From AP-15 sp963789025 (GTDB taxonomy: Bacteria; Pseudomonadota; Alphaproteobacteria; ATCC43930; CGMCC-115725), in NCBI GenBank assembly GCA_963789025.1, contig CAWBIT010000006.1:124001-188000 (forward strand): a stretch of DNA of 64,000 bases, in the 5' to 3' direction. Position numbers and translations under genes: made by a program. The notes beneath the pieces were generated by a model. The model saw nothing but the letters and a program-made list of their open reading frames with translations, was not told where the DNA came from and did no database searches. This document shows positions 25,919 through 34,122 of the stretch, piece after piece; position 1 is the stretch's first letter; each line of letters begins with the position of its first letter.

Positions 25919-26952
25919 TCGAGCTCCTTGTAGCTCGCCGTTACATTGCGCGGATGATACTCGTCGAACAGCAGCCAATTTCCGCGTTCCGAGTTTGCGA
26001 CGTGCTGGTAGGCGTTGGCAATGCCGATCCCGGACTTGATCGCCGCGCGCGTGTCCCGCGCGACGGCTGCAAGATAGCGCCGCTCGGGTTCCGCTGCTGC
26101 CGGCCACGGCACGGATACCGGGCCATGTCCGGGAACGGCCCGATCCGCCGATATTGCGGTCAATTCGTCGAGCTGCTTGAGCCAGCCGACGAGGCTGCCA
26201 TCGATGACCGGGATGCGGTCGACGAACAGCAGATCGGCGAGCCAAAAGGTACGGGTGGTCTGATCAAAGACGGTCAGGTCGTTGTCCGTATGAGCCGGGC
26301 CGTGCGCCCACAGAATCAGAGGCCGGTTGCCCAGATCAAGTTCGAGCTTATCGGACACCAGAACGGTCGGCGGTACGATCTCGCTGCCATTCGCCTCGTC
26401 GCCAAGGGTGCTGCGCAGCCTGCGGAGGTAATAGTCGCCACGCTGGGCAAGGGCGCCCGGCAGTTTGGCATGCCCGACGAAATCGGGGTGATCGTCGCGG
26501 AAGGCGGCGGCCCCGAAGATATGGTCGGGATGGACGTGGGTCAGGATCACATATCGAATCGGCCGATCCGTGCGGACGCGGATCGCTGCGCGCAGCGCGC
26601 TGCCCTCCGCGAAGCTGCCGCCTGGATCGACCACAGCGGCCGCGTCATCACCGATGATGAAGCCGATATTGGCGATCGCGTCCTCGTTCGCCTCGGACGC
26701 TTCCTCATGCACTCCGTTGTGTACGAAAATTCCGGGCGCGATTTCCGTCACCGGCAGCGCAGCGGTTTCCGCTCGACCCGCCGTCGTCCCGAGCACGACA
26801 GCAACAGCGAGAACGGCCGACCTCCTGATAATACTGGTGAAAAACAGGAGAAGCCCGGCCCGGGTAAGGGGTCCGGTTTGGCGCTCTATTGGGGCCCCGA
26901 CGTGAGAGCAAGAAAGCAACCAGCTTGGCATCCCGCGTTGATACCACGCCAT
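25909..26952 (-). CDS. Quinoprotein relay system zinc metallohydrolase (MBL fold)
   Basis: A metallo-beta-lactamase-fold protein of up to 347 residues. The zinc motif is THVHPDHIFG (HxHxDH), followed by HGPAHTDNDLTVFD and PGHGPVS ligand segments. A hydrophobic leader RRSAVLAVAVVLGTTAGRAE suggests export. The sequence resembles the SoxH-related hydrolases encoded with SoxYZ-like carriers beside PQQ dehydrogenases. The start is uncertain: the frame begins well before the leader, and no good ribosome site was seen. It heads the operon with the carrier gene; no PQQ dehydrogenase or cytochrome gene is in the window. Confidence 0.82.
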   Translation of the reverse strand: MAWYQRGMPSWLLSCSHVGAPIERQTGPLTRAGLLLFFTSIIRRSAVLAVAVVLGTTAGRAETAALPVTEIAPGIFVHNGVHEEASEANEDAIANIGFIIGDDAAAVVDPGGSFAEGSALRAAIRVRTDRPIRYVILTHVHPDHIFGAAAFRDDHPDFVGHAKLPGALAQRGDYYLRRLRSTLGDEANGSEIVPPTVLVSDKLELDLGNRPLILWAHGPAHTDNDLTVFDQTTRTFWLADLLFVDRIPVIDGSLVGWLKQLDELTAISADRAVPGHGPVSVPWPAAAEPERRYLAAVARDTRAAIKSGIGIANAYQHVANSERGNWLLFDEYHPRNVTASYKELEWE

Positions 26953-27048
26953 TACGGCTATTTTTGGGGCCTGGGACGCGAGGCCGATTAAAAGTAATCC
27001 GTGGGAGGCGGACGCGATAACGGCGAGTCCGTCGCCACCGTCAATTCA

Positions 27049-27486
27049 TCAGGCCTTGGCGCGGCGGGGCCTACCCCGCGGCCGGCTGCGCTTGCGGCCG
27101 AGGCCAAGCTCTTTCGCCATTGTCGAGCGCTGTTCGGAATAGGCCGGCGCAGTAAGCGGATGATCGCTCGCCAGATCCCAACGCCGCAAATATTCGGCCG
27201 TCTGCAATCCGTGCCGGGTGCCAAGATGCCGTCGCAAAGTCTTCCCCCGGAAGCCGCATTCGAGGCAGACGACGTGATCATGCTGCACGGACCGCCGGAT
27301 CGGCACCGCCGGGGTGCGCGGCACCGGCACCGGCGCCGGTTTTCCGAGATCGCGCAGAGCCTGCTGCACCGAGATGATCAGGGCCGGCAGCTGCTCGGGT
27401 GACAGTGTATGATTGCCGACATAGCTTGCGATGATCTTGGTTACCGGCCGCAGATCGATGTCCTTTTCGGTATTTTCGGAATTCAT
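27049..27486 (-). CDS. mucR: Ros/MucR-family zinc-finger transcriptional regulator
   Basis: A 145-residue regulator. The zinc finger has Cys74-x2-Cys77-x9-His87-x4-His92 (VCLECGFRGKTLRRHLGTRH), exactly the Ros/MucR spacing. The N-terminal helical region (IIASYVGNHTLSPEQLPALI) matches the family's oligomerisation domain; a basic tail (KRSRPRGRPRRAKA) follows. MucR proteins silence AT-rich promoters, often those for surface polysaccharides and motility, in alphaproteobacteria. The AT-rich, palindrome-bearing upstream region suggests autoregulation. Confidence 0.95.
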   Translation of the reverse strand: MNSENTEKDIDLRPVTKIIASYVGNHTLSPEQLPALIISVQQALRDLGKPAPVPVPRTPAVPIRRSVQHDHVVCLECGFRGKTLRRHLGTRHGLQTAEYLRRWDLASDHPLTAPAYSEQRSTMAKELGLGRKRSRPRGRPRRAKA

Positions 27487-27542
27487 GACTGCTTCTCTTC
27501 CTGCCGCTCAATCTTCGAGTCTCCCTGCATACAGCATACAGC

Positions 27543-27559
27543 AACCGTTTGAAACGGTT
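27543..27559. promoter_or_regulatory. Perfect 17-bp palindrome upstream of mucR
   Basis: AACCGTTT-G-AAACGGTT, 57 bases before the mucR start, next to tandem CATACAG units (27530-27540) and followed by TTTTAC. The surrounding sequence is AT-richer than its neighbours. Candidate operator, possibly for MucR itself. Confidence 0.45.
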
Positions 27560-27722
27560 TTTACTGCCTAATTTAAAGCCGGAAAAAATTGTGACGCCGC
27601 CGGCAAGTCTAATCGTACGATACCAAGCGGCCGAACGGTACTAAACGGCGATGATGATCCTGTTTCGGAAAATCGCTCGATGCGGCATGATTGGGCGCCG
27701 CAATCGCTGATCAGAGGGCACA

Positions 27723-28487
27723 ATGAATCTGTTCGATTTGTCGGGGAAGGTCGCGATTGTGACCGGGTCGAGCCGCGGCATCGGCCGGGCAATCGCCGAG
27801 GCGATCGCCGAGGCGGGCGGCCGGGTCGTGATCTCCGCCCGCAACCTCGCGCCGTGCGAGCAGGTCGCAGCTGCGATCCGGGAGAAAGGCGGTGAGGCGA
27901 TCGCGCAGACGGCGCGCATCTCGGACAAGGGGCAGCTCGAAAACCTGGTTGCCAAGACGCGCGAGGCCTGGGGCCGCGTCGATATTCTCGTCTGCAATGC
28001 GGCGATCAACCCGCATTACGGCTCGCTCGAAAAGCTGACGGACGAAGTATTCGAGCGCATGATGGTCAACAATGTGCTGAGCAATCTCTGGCTGTCGCGA
28101 ATGGTGGCGCCCGAGATGCGCGAGCGGCGCGACGGGTCGATCATCTACATCATTTCCGTCGCGGCGGTGCGCGCGACGACGGTGCTCGGCATGTACGGCG
28201 TCACGAAGGCCGCCGATTACGCGCTCTGCCGCAATCTCGCCGCCGAATGGGGCCCCGACAATGTGCGGGTCAACTGCATCGCCCCGGGTCTCGTCAAGAC
28301 CGAGTTCGCGCGCGTGCTCTACGAGGATCCGCAGCGCCGCGCCGCCCGTGAGGCCGCGACGCCGTTGCGGCGGCTCGGCGAGCCCGAGGACATCGCCGGC
28401 GTCGCCGTGATGCTGGCCGCGCGCGCCGGCGCCTTCATCACCGGCCAGACGATCGTAGTTGACGGCGGCACGACGATCGCGCCGTGA
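27723..28487 (+). CDS. Short-chain dehydrogenase/reductase
   Basis: A 254-residue classical SDR. The cofactor motif TGSSRGIGRAIAEA, the NAA motif (LVCNAAINPHY), the catalytic Ser in IIYIISVAAV and Tyr-x3-Lys in YGVTKAADYAL are all present. C-terminal GAFITGQTIVVDGG is typical of FabG-like enzymes. NAD(P)-dependent oxidation or reduction of an unknown hydroxyl or keto substrate. It stands alone, with a hairpin repeat immediately after its stop. Confidence 0.93.
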   Translation: MNLFDLSGKVAIVTGSSRGIGRAIAEAIAEAGGRVVISARNLAPCEQVAAAIREKGGEAIAQTARISDKGQLENLVAKTREAWGRVDILVCNAAINPHYGSLEKLTDEVFERMMVNNVLSNLWLSRMVAPEMRERRDGSIIYIISVAAVRATTVLGMYGVTKAADYALCRNLAAEWGPDNVRVNCIAPGLVKTEFARVLYEDPQRRAAREAATPLRRLGEPEDIAGVAVMLAARAGAFITGQTIVVDGGTTIAP

Positions 28488-28504
28488 CTAGTCACTGGGG
28501 AAGA

Positions 28505-28644
28505 CCCTCACCCGCCTCGCTGCGCTCGGCACCCTCTCCCGCATTGCATTGCGGGAGAGGGGCTACAGTGCATTCAGCTCAAAGCGCCTCTCCCGCACCG
28601 CGGGAGAGGGGGGACCGAGCCCGAAGGGCTTGGTGGGTGAGGGT
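28505..28644. repeat. CTCTCCCGC/GCGGGAGAG hairpin repeat, full-length copy
   Basis: CCTCACCCGCCTCGCTGCGC, the first hairpin (CCCTCTCCCGCATTGCATTG ...GCGGGAGAGG) with a four-base duplication of ATTGC, the GCATTCAGCTCAAAGC linker, the second hairpin and the GGGCTTGGTGGGTGAGGG end. About 140 bp. It overlaps an open frame of the next gene but lies before its true start. Confidence 0.82.
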
Positions 28645-28692
28645 CGCGCCGCCTTCCAGGAAGTTGCGATCATTATTTCGGGAGGAAATACG

Positions 28693-29118
28693 ATGTGGCG
28701 GATTGTGATGATCATGGGTCTGCTGAGCCTCGGCTCGCCGGCGCTCGCCCAGAGCAAGGCGACAATCGAGAAGCTCAACGACGTCTGGACGGCGGCTTTC
28801 AACAAGGGCGACGCCGCCGCGGTCGCCGCGCTCTATACCGAGGACGCGTATGTTCTCCCGCCGGGCTCGCCAATGGTCAAGGGGCGCGCCGCGATTGAGG
28901 CGTTCTGGCGGCAAGCGCCGCAGCAGATGAGTGACGCCAAGCTGACGACCGTCGACGTCCTGCCGCTCGGCCGCTCGGCGGCGCGTGAAATCGGCACGGT
29001 CACCCTTAAGACGAAGTCCCAGCCGCCGCAGGAAGTAGTCGGGAAATACGTCGTTGTCTGGCGCAAGGTCGGCCGCGACTGGAAGCTTGCGACTGACATC
29101 TGGAACACTGATAAATAA
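28693..29118 (+). CDS. Secreted NTF2-like protein (SgcJ/EcaC, DUF4440-type)
   Basis: A 141-residue protein: signal peptide WRIVMIMGLLSLGSPALAQ, then a single NTF2-like cone fold (LNDVWTAAFNKGDAAAVAAL, YTEDAYVLPPGSPMVKGRAA). These domains bind small ligands or act as isomerases; the role here is unknown. GGGAGGAAAT lies seven bases before the ATG at 28693; the longer open frame upstream is the repeat. It lies 46 bases before the TPP enzyme gene and may be in one transcript with it. Confidence 0.87.
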   Translation: MWRIVMIMGLLSLGSPALAQSKATIEKLNDVWTAAFNKGDAAAVAALYTEDAYVLPPGSPMVKGRAAIEAFWRQAPQQMSDAKLTTVDVLPLGRSAAREIGTVTLKTKSQPPQEVVGKYVVVWRKVGRDWKLATDIWNTDK

Positions 29119-29164
29119 ATCTCTTTCACTTCGCCGAGGTCGCGCCCACACGAGGGAGGATACA

Positions 29165-30997
29165 ATGGATGACTCGTCCGCAAGGCCGGTCGAGGCTGCC
29201 GGCAACGAGATCGATCGACCGGTGCCGAGCCAGCCCTCGGCGCGGATCTGGGGCAGCGATGCGATCGCGGCGATGCTGCGCGAGCTGGATATTCCCTATG
29301 TCGCGCTCAACCCAGGGTCGAGCTATCGCGGCCTGCACGACAGCATCGTCAATTATCTCGGCAATACGCGACCGCGCATGCTGCTGTGCCTGCACGAAGA
29401 GAGCGCGGTCGCCTTGGCGCATGGCTACGCCAAGGTGACGGGCCGCCCACTCGCGGTGATCGCGCACGCCAATGTCGGGCTGATGCATGCGACAATGGCG
29501 ATCTTCAATGCCTGGTGCGATCGCGTGCCGATGATCGTCCTCGGCGCCACCGGAGCGGTCGATGCGGTGCGGCGCCGGCCGTGGATCGAGTGGATCCACA
29601 CGGTGCGCGACCAGGGCGCGTTGATCCGCAACTACACCAAATGGGATGATCAGCCGTGCTCGATCGGGGCGGCGCAGGAGGCGATCTTGCGGGCCAATAT
29701 GATCGCGCAAACCGCGCCCTGCGGACCCGTCTACATCAACTTGAACCTGGAACTGCAGGAGGACGAGATCGCGGGATCGCCTCCGCGTCCCGAGGCCGCC
29801 CGGTTTGCTCCGCCGGGGCCCTTGGAACCGGCCGGCCGAGCGCTGCGCCAGGCTGCCGAGCTCCTCGCCCGCGCCGAGCGTCCCGTCATCCTGATGGGGC
29901 GCACCTCGCGTGATCCGCAGGCGTGGCAGCGGCGGGTCGAGCTCGCCGAGGCGATCGGCGCGCGGGTGATGACCGACCGCAAGGCCGGCGCCGCCTTTCC
30001 AACCGATCATCCGCTGCACGCCGCCGGACCCGCGACCTCGCTGTCGCCGGCCGGCGCCGAACTGGTCGCGGCGGCGGACGTGATCCTGAGCCTCGACTGG
30101 ATCGATCTCGCCGGGACATTGAAGGGCGCCTGCCGCGGCAAGTCCCCGGCCGGCAAGGTGATCCAGGTCTCCGTCGACCAATATGTCCACAATGGGTGGA
30201 GCATGGACTATCAGGGCTTGCCGCCGGCCGATGTCTATCTGTTGGCCGAGCCCGACGCGGCAGTGCCGGCCCTGTTGGCCGAGGTCAAGCGATTGCGTCC
30301 GAATGCGCCGCCCTTGCCGGCGGCGCGCGAACGGCGCGGTCCGCCACCGCTGTCCGCGCTCGAAACGGCTTCGATCATCGAGGTGCCGTTATTGGCAACG
30401 GCGCTGAAGGAGGCGCTGGCCGGGGCGCCGACCAGCATGATCCGACTGCCGCTCAGCTGGGGCGAGCATTTGTGGGATTTCCGGCACCCGCTGGATTTTC
30501 TCGGCGCCGATGGCGGCGGCGGCATCGGATCGGGGCCGGGGATGGCGGTCGGCGCGGCGTTGGCCTTGCGCGACGGCGAGCGCCTGCCCGTTGCGGTGCT
30601 CGGCGACGGCGATTTCCTGATGGGGGTCACCGCCCTGTGGACCGCGGTGCGCAACGGCATCCCGCTGCTGATCGTGCTCGCCAATAACCGCTCGTTCTTC
30701 AATGACGAGCTGCACCAGGAGCGGGTCGCACGCGAGCGCGGCCGACCGCCTGAAAACCGCTGGATCGGCCAGGCCATCCGTGATCCGGACATCGATCTCG
30801 CGGCGATGGCCCGCGCTCAGGGATGCATCGGCGTCGGGCCAGTCGACGATCCGCGGCGTCTGGTGACGGCCCTCACTGAAGCCGTCGCTGCGGTCCGCGC
30901 CGGCAAGGTGTGCGTCGTCGACGTCCACGTCGCCGCCGGCTACGACCCCGGCGCCGCCAGCGGGATCATGCAACAGGTGGGGCGGGGTAAGAGCTAA
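29165..30997 (+). CDS. Thiamine pyrophosphate-dependent enzyme (acetolactate-synthase-like)
   Basis: A 610-residue three-domain TPP enzyme. The N-terminal Pyr domain has the cofactor Glu in LLCLHEESAVALAHGYAKVT, the middle domain is FAD- or nucleotide-fold like (ERPVILMGRTSRD), and the C-terminal PP domain has the GDGDFLMG ... LANNRSFFND motif (GDG-x(n)-NN). It resembles acetolactate synthase, benzoylformate decarboxylase and 2-hydroxyacyl-CoA lyase. The start is placed at 29165 by GGGAGGAT and loss of conservation upstream. Nearby acyl-CoA enzymes make a decarboxylase or lyase role plausible but unproven. Confidence 0.9.
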   Translation: MDDSSARPVEAAGNEIDRPVPSQPSARIWGSDAIAAMLRELDIPYVALNPGSSYRGLHDSIVNYLGNTRPRMLLCLHEESAVALAHGYAKVTGRPLAVIAHANVGLMHATMAIFNAWCDRVPMIVLGATGAVDAVRRRPWIEWIHTVRDQGALIRNYTKWDDQPCSIGAAQEAILRANMIAQTAPCGPVYINLNLELQEDEIAGSPPRPEAARFAPPGPLEPAGRALRQAAELLARAERPVILMGRTSRDPQAWQRRVELAEAIGARVMTDRKAGAAFPTDHPLHAAGPATSLSPAGAELVAAADVILSLDWIDLAGTLKGACRGKSPAGKVIQVSVDQYVHNGWSMDYQGLPPADVYLLAEPDAAVPALLAEVKRLRPNAPPLPAARERRGPPPLSALETASIIEVPLLATALKEALAGAPTSMIRLPLSWGEHLWDFRHPLDFLGADGGGGIGSGPGMAVGAALALRDGERLPVAVLGDGDFLMGVTALWTAVRNGIPLLIVLANNRSFFNDELHQERVARERGRPPENRWIGQAIRDPDIDLAAMARAQGCIGVGPVDDPRRLVTALTEAVAAVRAGKVCVVDVHVAAGYDPGAASGIMQQVGRGKS

Positions 30998-31018
30998 TTT
31001 CGACCAGCTTGCACCGGT

Positions 31019-31056
31019 GTCATTGCGGGGAGCGCGCCGCGCGACGAAGCAATCCC
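31019..31056. repeat. GTCATTGCGGGGAGCGCGCC dispersed repeat
   Basis: GTCATTGCGGGGAGCGCG ... GCGACGAAGCAATCC is a repeat type common in Hyphomicrobiales. It is bracketed by inverted copies of CACCGGTGTC (31012-31021) and GACACCGGTG (31073-31082). Confidence 0.6.
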
Positions 31057-31079
31057 AACTCCTCGCGGCGGGGACACCG

Positions 31080-31204
31080 GTGACATCAGCACAAGCGGTC
31101 TCGGAGGTCGATCCTTTTTGCCGGGAGTTCTTTGAGAACCCGTTTCCGGCCCAGGAGCAATTGCGCGCAGCGGGTCCCGTCGTTCGGCTGTCGCGCTACG
31201 GTGA
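31080..31204 (+). pseudogene. Truncated cytochrome P450 N-terminal fragment
   Basis: The translation SEVDPFCREFFENPFPAQEQ followed by LRAAGPVVRLSRYG matches the beginning of bacterial P450s of the CYP199-like type (typical pattern: DPFS-x-EF-x2-DPYP-x2-E-x-LR-x-AGPVV-x-L-x-RY). The match stops at about 31204, where the frame enters a hairpin, and nothing of the remaining 350 residues is present. It is therefore a relic of a deleted P450 gene. The next intact P450s lie 1-3 kb downstream on the opposite strand and are not its continuation. Confidence 0.65.
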
Positions 31205-31220
31205 CTGTGCGCCGCGAGGT

Positions 31221-31290
31221 TTACAATGAGACGATGAGGCAGTGAGGAAGAGAAGCTGAATGGCCTCACCGTCTCACCGTCTCATTGTGA
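31221..31290. repeat. Long inverted repeat (25-base arms)
   Basis: ACAATGAGACGATGAGGCAG (start of the left arm, 31223-31247) pairs with CCTCACCGTCTCACCGTCTC (start of the right arm, 31264-31288) around a 16-base loop, with a few mismatches. The right arm has tandem CCGTCTCA units. It separates the P450 relic from the enoyl-CoA hydratase gene and may be a small non-autonomous mobile element or a terminator. Confidence 0.6.
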
Positions 31291-31313
31291 TTCTATAATC
31301 ACGAGAGGCCCCG

Positions 31314-32120
<807 letters not shown>

Positions 32121-32126
32121 GGAGTG

Positions 32127-32236
32127 CCCCTCACCCCGACCCTCTCCCCGCAAGTGGGGCGAGGGAGGGGTTCGAAAGGTCCCTCGCCCCGCTTGCGGGG
32201 AGAGGGAGGGGCCCGCACAGCGGGAGGGTGAGGGGC
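32127..32236. repeat. CTCTCCCCGC-type hairpin repeat between convergent genes
   Basis: Two hairpins (CCTCTCCCCGCAAGTGGGGC and CCCCGCTTGCGGGGAGAGGG) joined by TTCGAAAGGTCC, ending GGGAGGGTGAGGGG. A variant of the family with CCCCGC stems. Its position between two convergent stops fits bidirectional termination. Confidence 0.75.
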
Positions 32237-32239
32237 AAG

Positions 32240-33493
32240 TCAGGCGGCGAGGCGCACCGGCAGCGATTTGATCGAGCGCAGAAAGTTCGAGTAGGCGTAG
32301 ACCGGCTTGTCCAATACCTCGATCTTCAGATCGCGGTGCAGGATCTCCTCCCAAAGGATGCGCAACTGCAGTTCGGCCAGGCGGTTGCCGAGGCAGCGGT
32401 GAATGCCAAAGCCGAAGGAGAGGTGCTCGCGCGGGCGGGGGCGGTCGGCGATCAGGGCGTTCGGGTTCTCGATCGCCTCCTCGTCACGGTTGCCCGAGAT
32501 GTACCAGATCACGACCTTGTCGCCCTTCTTGATCGGCTTGCCGCCAATTTCGGCATCCTCGAGCGTGGTGCGCCGCATATGGATCACCGGGGTCTGCCAG
32601 CGAATGATCTCCGATACTAGGCCCGGGATCAGCGCCGGGTTGTCCCGCACTTTGCGCCGCTCGTCCGGATATTGGCTCAGCCCCCAGACGCCGCCCGACA
32701 TCGAATTGCGGGTCGTGTCGTTCCCGCCGACGAGAAAGAGGATCAGGATCCCCATGCGCTCGCGCAATGACATCTTGCTGGTCAGATCGCTGTGCGCGAG
32801 GATCGAGATGATGTCGAATTCGGGCGGCCGCTTGGCGCGCTCCTCCCATAACGCATTCATGTGCTCGGTGAATTTGAGCAGCTCGGCAAAGCGCTCCTCC
32901 TCGGAGCGAACGAGCGCGTCAGGCGCATTGATGTCGCAGATCGCGACCTCCGACCAGCGGATCAGCTCGCGCCGGCCCTCCAGCGGATAGTCGAAAAGCG
33001 TGGCCAGCATCCGTGAGGTGAGCTCGACCGAGACCCGGTCCACCCAGTTGAATTCCTCGTTGCGCGGCAGCTCGTCGAGCACATTGCATGTACGCTCGCG
33101 AATTAGGCTTTCCATCTTTGCGAGGTTCATCGGGTTCACGGTCGGACCGACCACCTTGCGCTGCTCGTCGTGCTCCGGCGGGTCCATGCGGATAAAGCTC
33201 GGCCGCTCCATGCCTTTTGGCGGATCGTCGATCCTGATGCCGCCGACATCGTCGGATGACGAGAAGACGCGGTGGTTCACCTCCACCTTCATGATGTCTT
33301 TGTATTTGGTGACCGCCCAGTACGGCCCATACGGACTATCCGGCGTATAGTGCACCGGATCCTCTCGGCGCAGCCGTTCGAAATAGGGATACCAAGTGTC
33401 GGTGAAATAGAGCTGCGGGTCGCTGACGTCGAACGTGTCGAGCGGCCTCGAATACGCATCCGCGCGGAGGTCGTAATTGATATGCGTGTCCAT
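32240..33493 (-). CDS. Cytochrome P450, CYP153-like alkane hydroxylase
   Basis: A 417-residue class I P450. The heme motif is FGFGIHRCLGN (Cys367), the I-helix GGNDTTRNSMSGGV and the ExxR EIIRWQTPVIHMRR. These segments and the N-terminal PVHYTPDSPYGPYWAVTKY match my recollection of CYP153 enzymes, which hydroxylate the terminal carbon of medium-chain alkanes, alicycles and fatty acids. The ATG at 33493 has CGGAGG seven bases upstream. It is followed upstream in the same operon by a 2Fe-2S ferredoxin gene, its usual partner; a ferredoxin reductase gene is not in the window. Confidence 0.9.
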   Translation of the reverse strand: MDTHINYDLRADAYSRPLDTFDVSDPQLYFTDTWYPYFERLRREDPVHYTPDSPYGPYWAVTKYKDIMKVEVNHRVFSSSDDVGGIRIDDPPKGMERPSFIRMDPPEHDEQRKVVGPTVNPMNLAKMESLIRERTCNVLDELPRNEEFNWVDRVSVELTSRMLATLFDYPLEGRRELIRWSEVAICDINAPDALVRSEEERFAELLKFTEHMNALWEERAKRPPEFDIISILAHSDLTSKMSLRERMGILILFLVGGNDTTRNSMSGGVWGLSQYPDERRKVRDNPALIPGLVSEIIRWQTPVIHMRRTTLEDAEIGGKPIKKGDKVVIWYISGNRDEEAIENPNALIADRPRPREHLSFGFGIHRCLGNRLAELQLRILWEEILHRDLKIEVLDKPVYAYSNFLRSIKSLPVRLAA

Positions 33494-33554
33494 CGAATTG
33501 CCTCCGAACCGGCTCTGGCCGGCGTCAGTCCATTTGGTGTCAGTCCATTTCGGG

Positions 33555-33881
33555 TCAGTGTTGCCCGTCCGGGAGCCGAACGACGAGACCGTCGAGTTCC
33601 TCGCGCATCTTGATCTGGCACGAGAGACGAGAATTGGGCTCGGCCGCCGCCGCGAACCCCAGCATGCTGGCCTCTTGCGAATCCGGCTCGGGCAGGCCGA
33701 TTTCTCCGAGCCACCCGGGGTCGACATAGACGTGGCATGTCGCGCAGGCGCACTCGCCGCCGCAGTCGGCGTCAATGCCCGGCACGCCGTTATTGACTGC
33801 GCCACGCATCACCGAGAGGCCGACCGGCACCTCCACCTGATGCGCGGTTCCGTTGTATTCGACATACGTGACCTTGGGCAT
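33555..33881 (-). CDS. 2Fe-2S ferredoxin (adrenodoxin/putidaredoxin type)
   Basis: A 108-residue ferredoxin with the vertebrate-type Cys-x5-Cys-x2-Cys (DCGGECACATC) and the fourth cysteine in RLSCQIKM. It starts with VTYVEYNGTAHQVEVPVGLS. Transfers electrons from a reductase to P450. It is six bases after the 3Fe-4S-type ferredoxin gene and 61 bases before the CYP153-like gene, its probable partner. Confidence 0.95.
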   Translation of the reverse strand: MPKVTYVEYNGTAHQVEVPVGLSVMRGAVNNGVPGIDADCGGECACATCHVYVDPGWLGEIGLPEPDSQEASMLGFAAAAEPNSRLSCQIKMREELDGLVVRLPDGQH

Positions 33882-33887
33882 GGGTGC

Positions 33888-34118
33888 CTACGGGAACAAT
33901 TGTTCCCCGGTCTCCGCGTCCTCGACGAAGATTGCGCTGACGGGGCAATTCTCCGCCGCCTCCAGGATCTTCTCGACTGTGTCCGCTGCGGGATCGACGG
34001 CTTCCGACTGGCGGTTGTCATTGAGCCGAAACACCTTTGGGGCGATCGTCTCGCACATGGCATTCCCGACGCATACGTCGTGGTCTACCCGGACGCGCAG
34101 CTTGCGGGCCACTGACAC
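33888..34118 (-). CDS. 3Fe-4S-type ferredoxin (single cluster)
   Basis: A 76-residue ferredoxin: VRVDHDVCVGNAMCETIAPK with Cys-x5-Cys, and a third cysteine in AENCPVSAI near the end. The missing central cysteine suggests a 3Fe-4S cluster, as in actinobacterial P450 partner ferredoxins. The second P450 gene ends four bases upstream of its start, so it is the likely partner. Finding both cluster types in one operon is notable. Confidence 0.92.
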   Translation of the reverse strand: MSVARKLRVRVDHDVCVGNAMCETIAPKVFRLNDNRQSEAVDPAADTVEKILEAAENCPVSAIFVEDAETGEQLFP

Positions 34119-34122
34119 ACCC

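Larger units (their letters stand above)
30998..31313. other. Gap with a dispersed repeat, a P450 relic and a long hairpin
   Basis: No intact gene. From left to right: a CATTGCGGGGAGCGC-type repeat (31019-31056), a truncated P450 start (31080-31204), and a 70-base inverted repeat (31221-31290). TATAAT at 31294-31299 and a GAGAGG site precede the enoyl-CoA hydratase start. Confidence 0.6.

Noticed and set aside
31017..31229. 70-codon frame read as an intact small gene
   Set aside because: Its first part is a dispersed repeat and its second part a P450 fragment, so it is better described as a relic.
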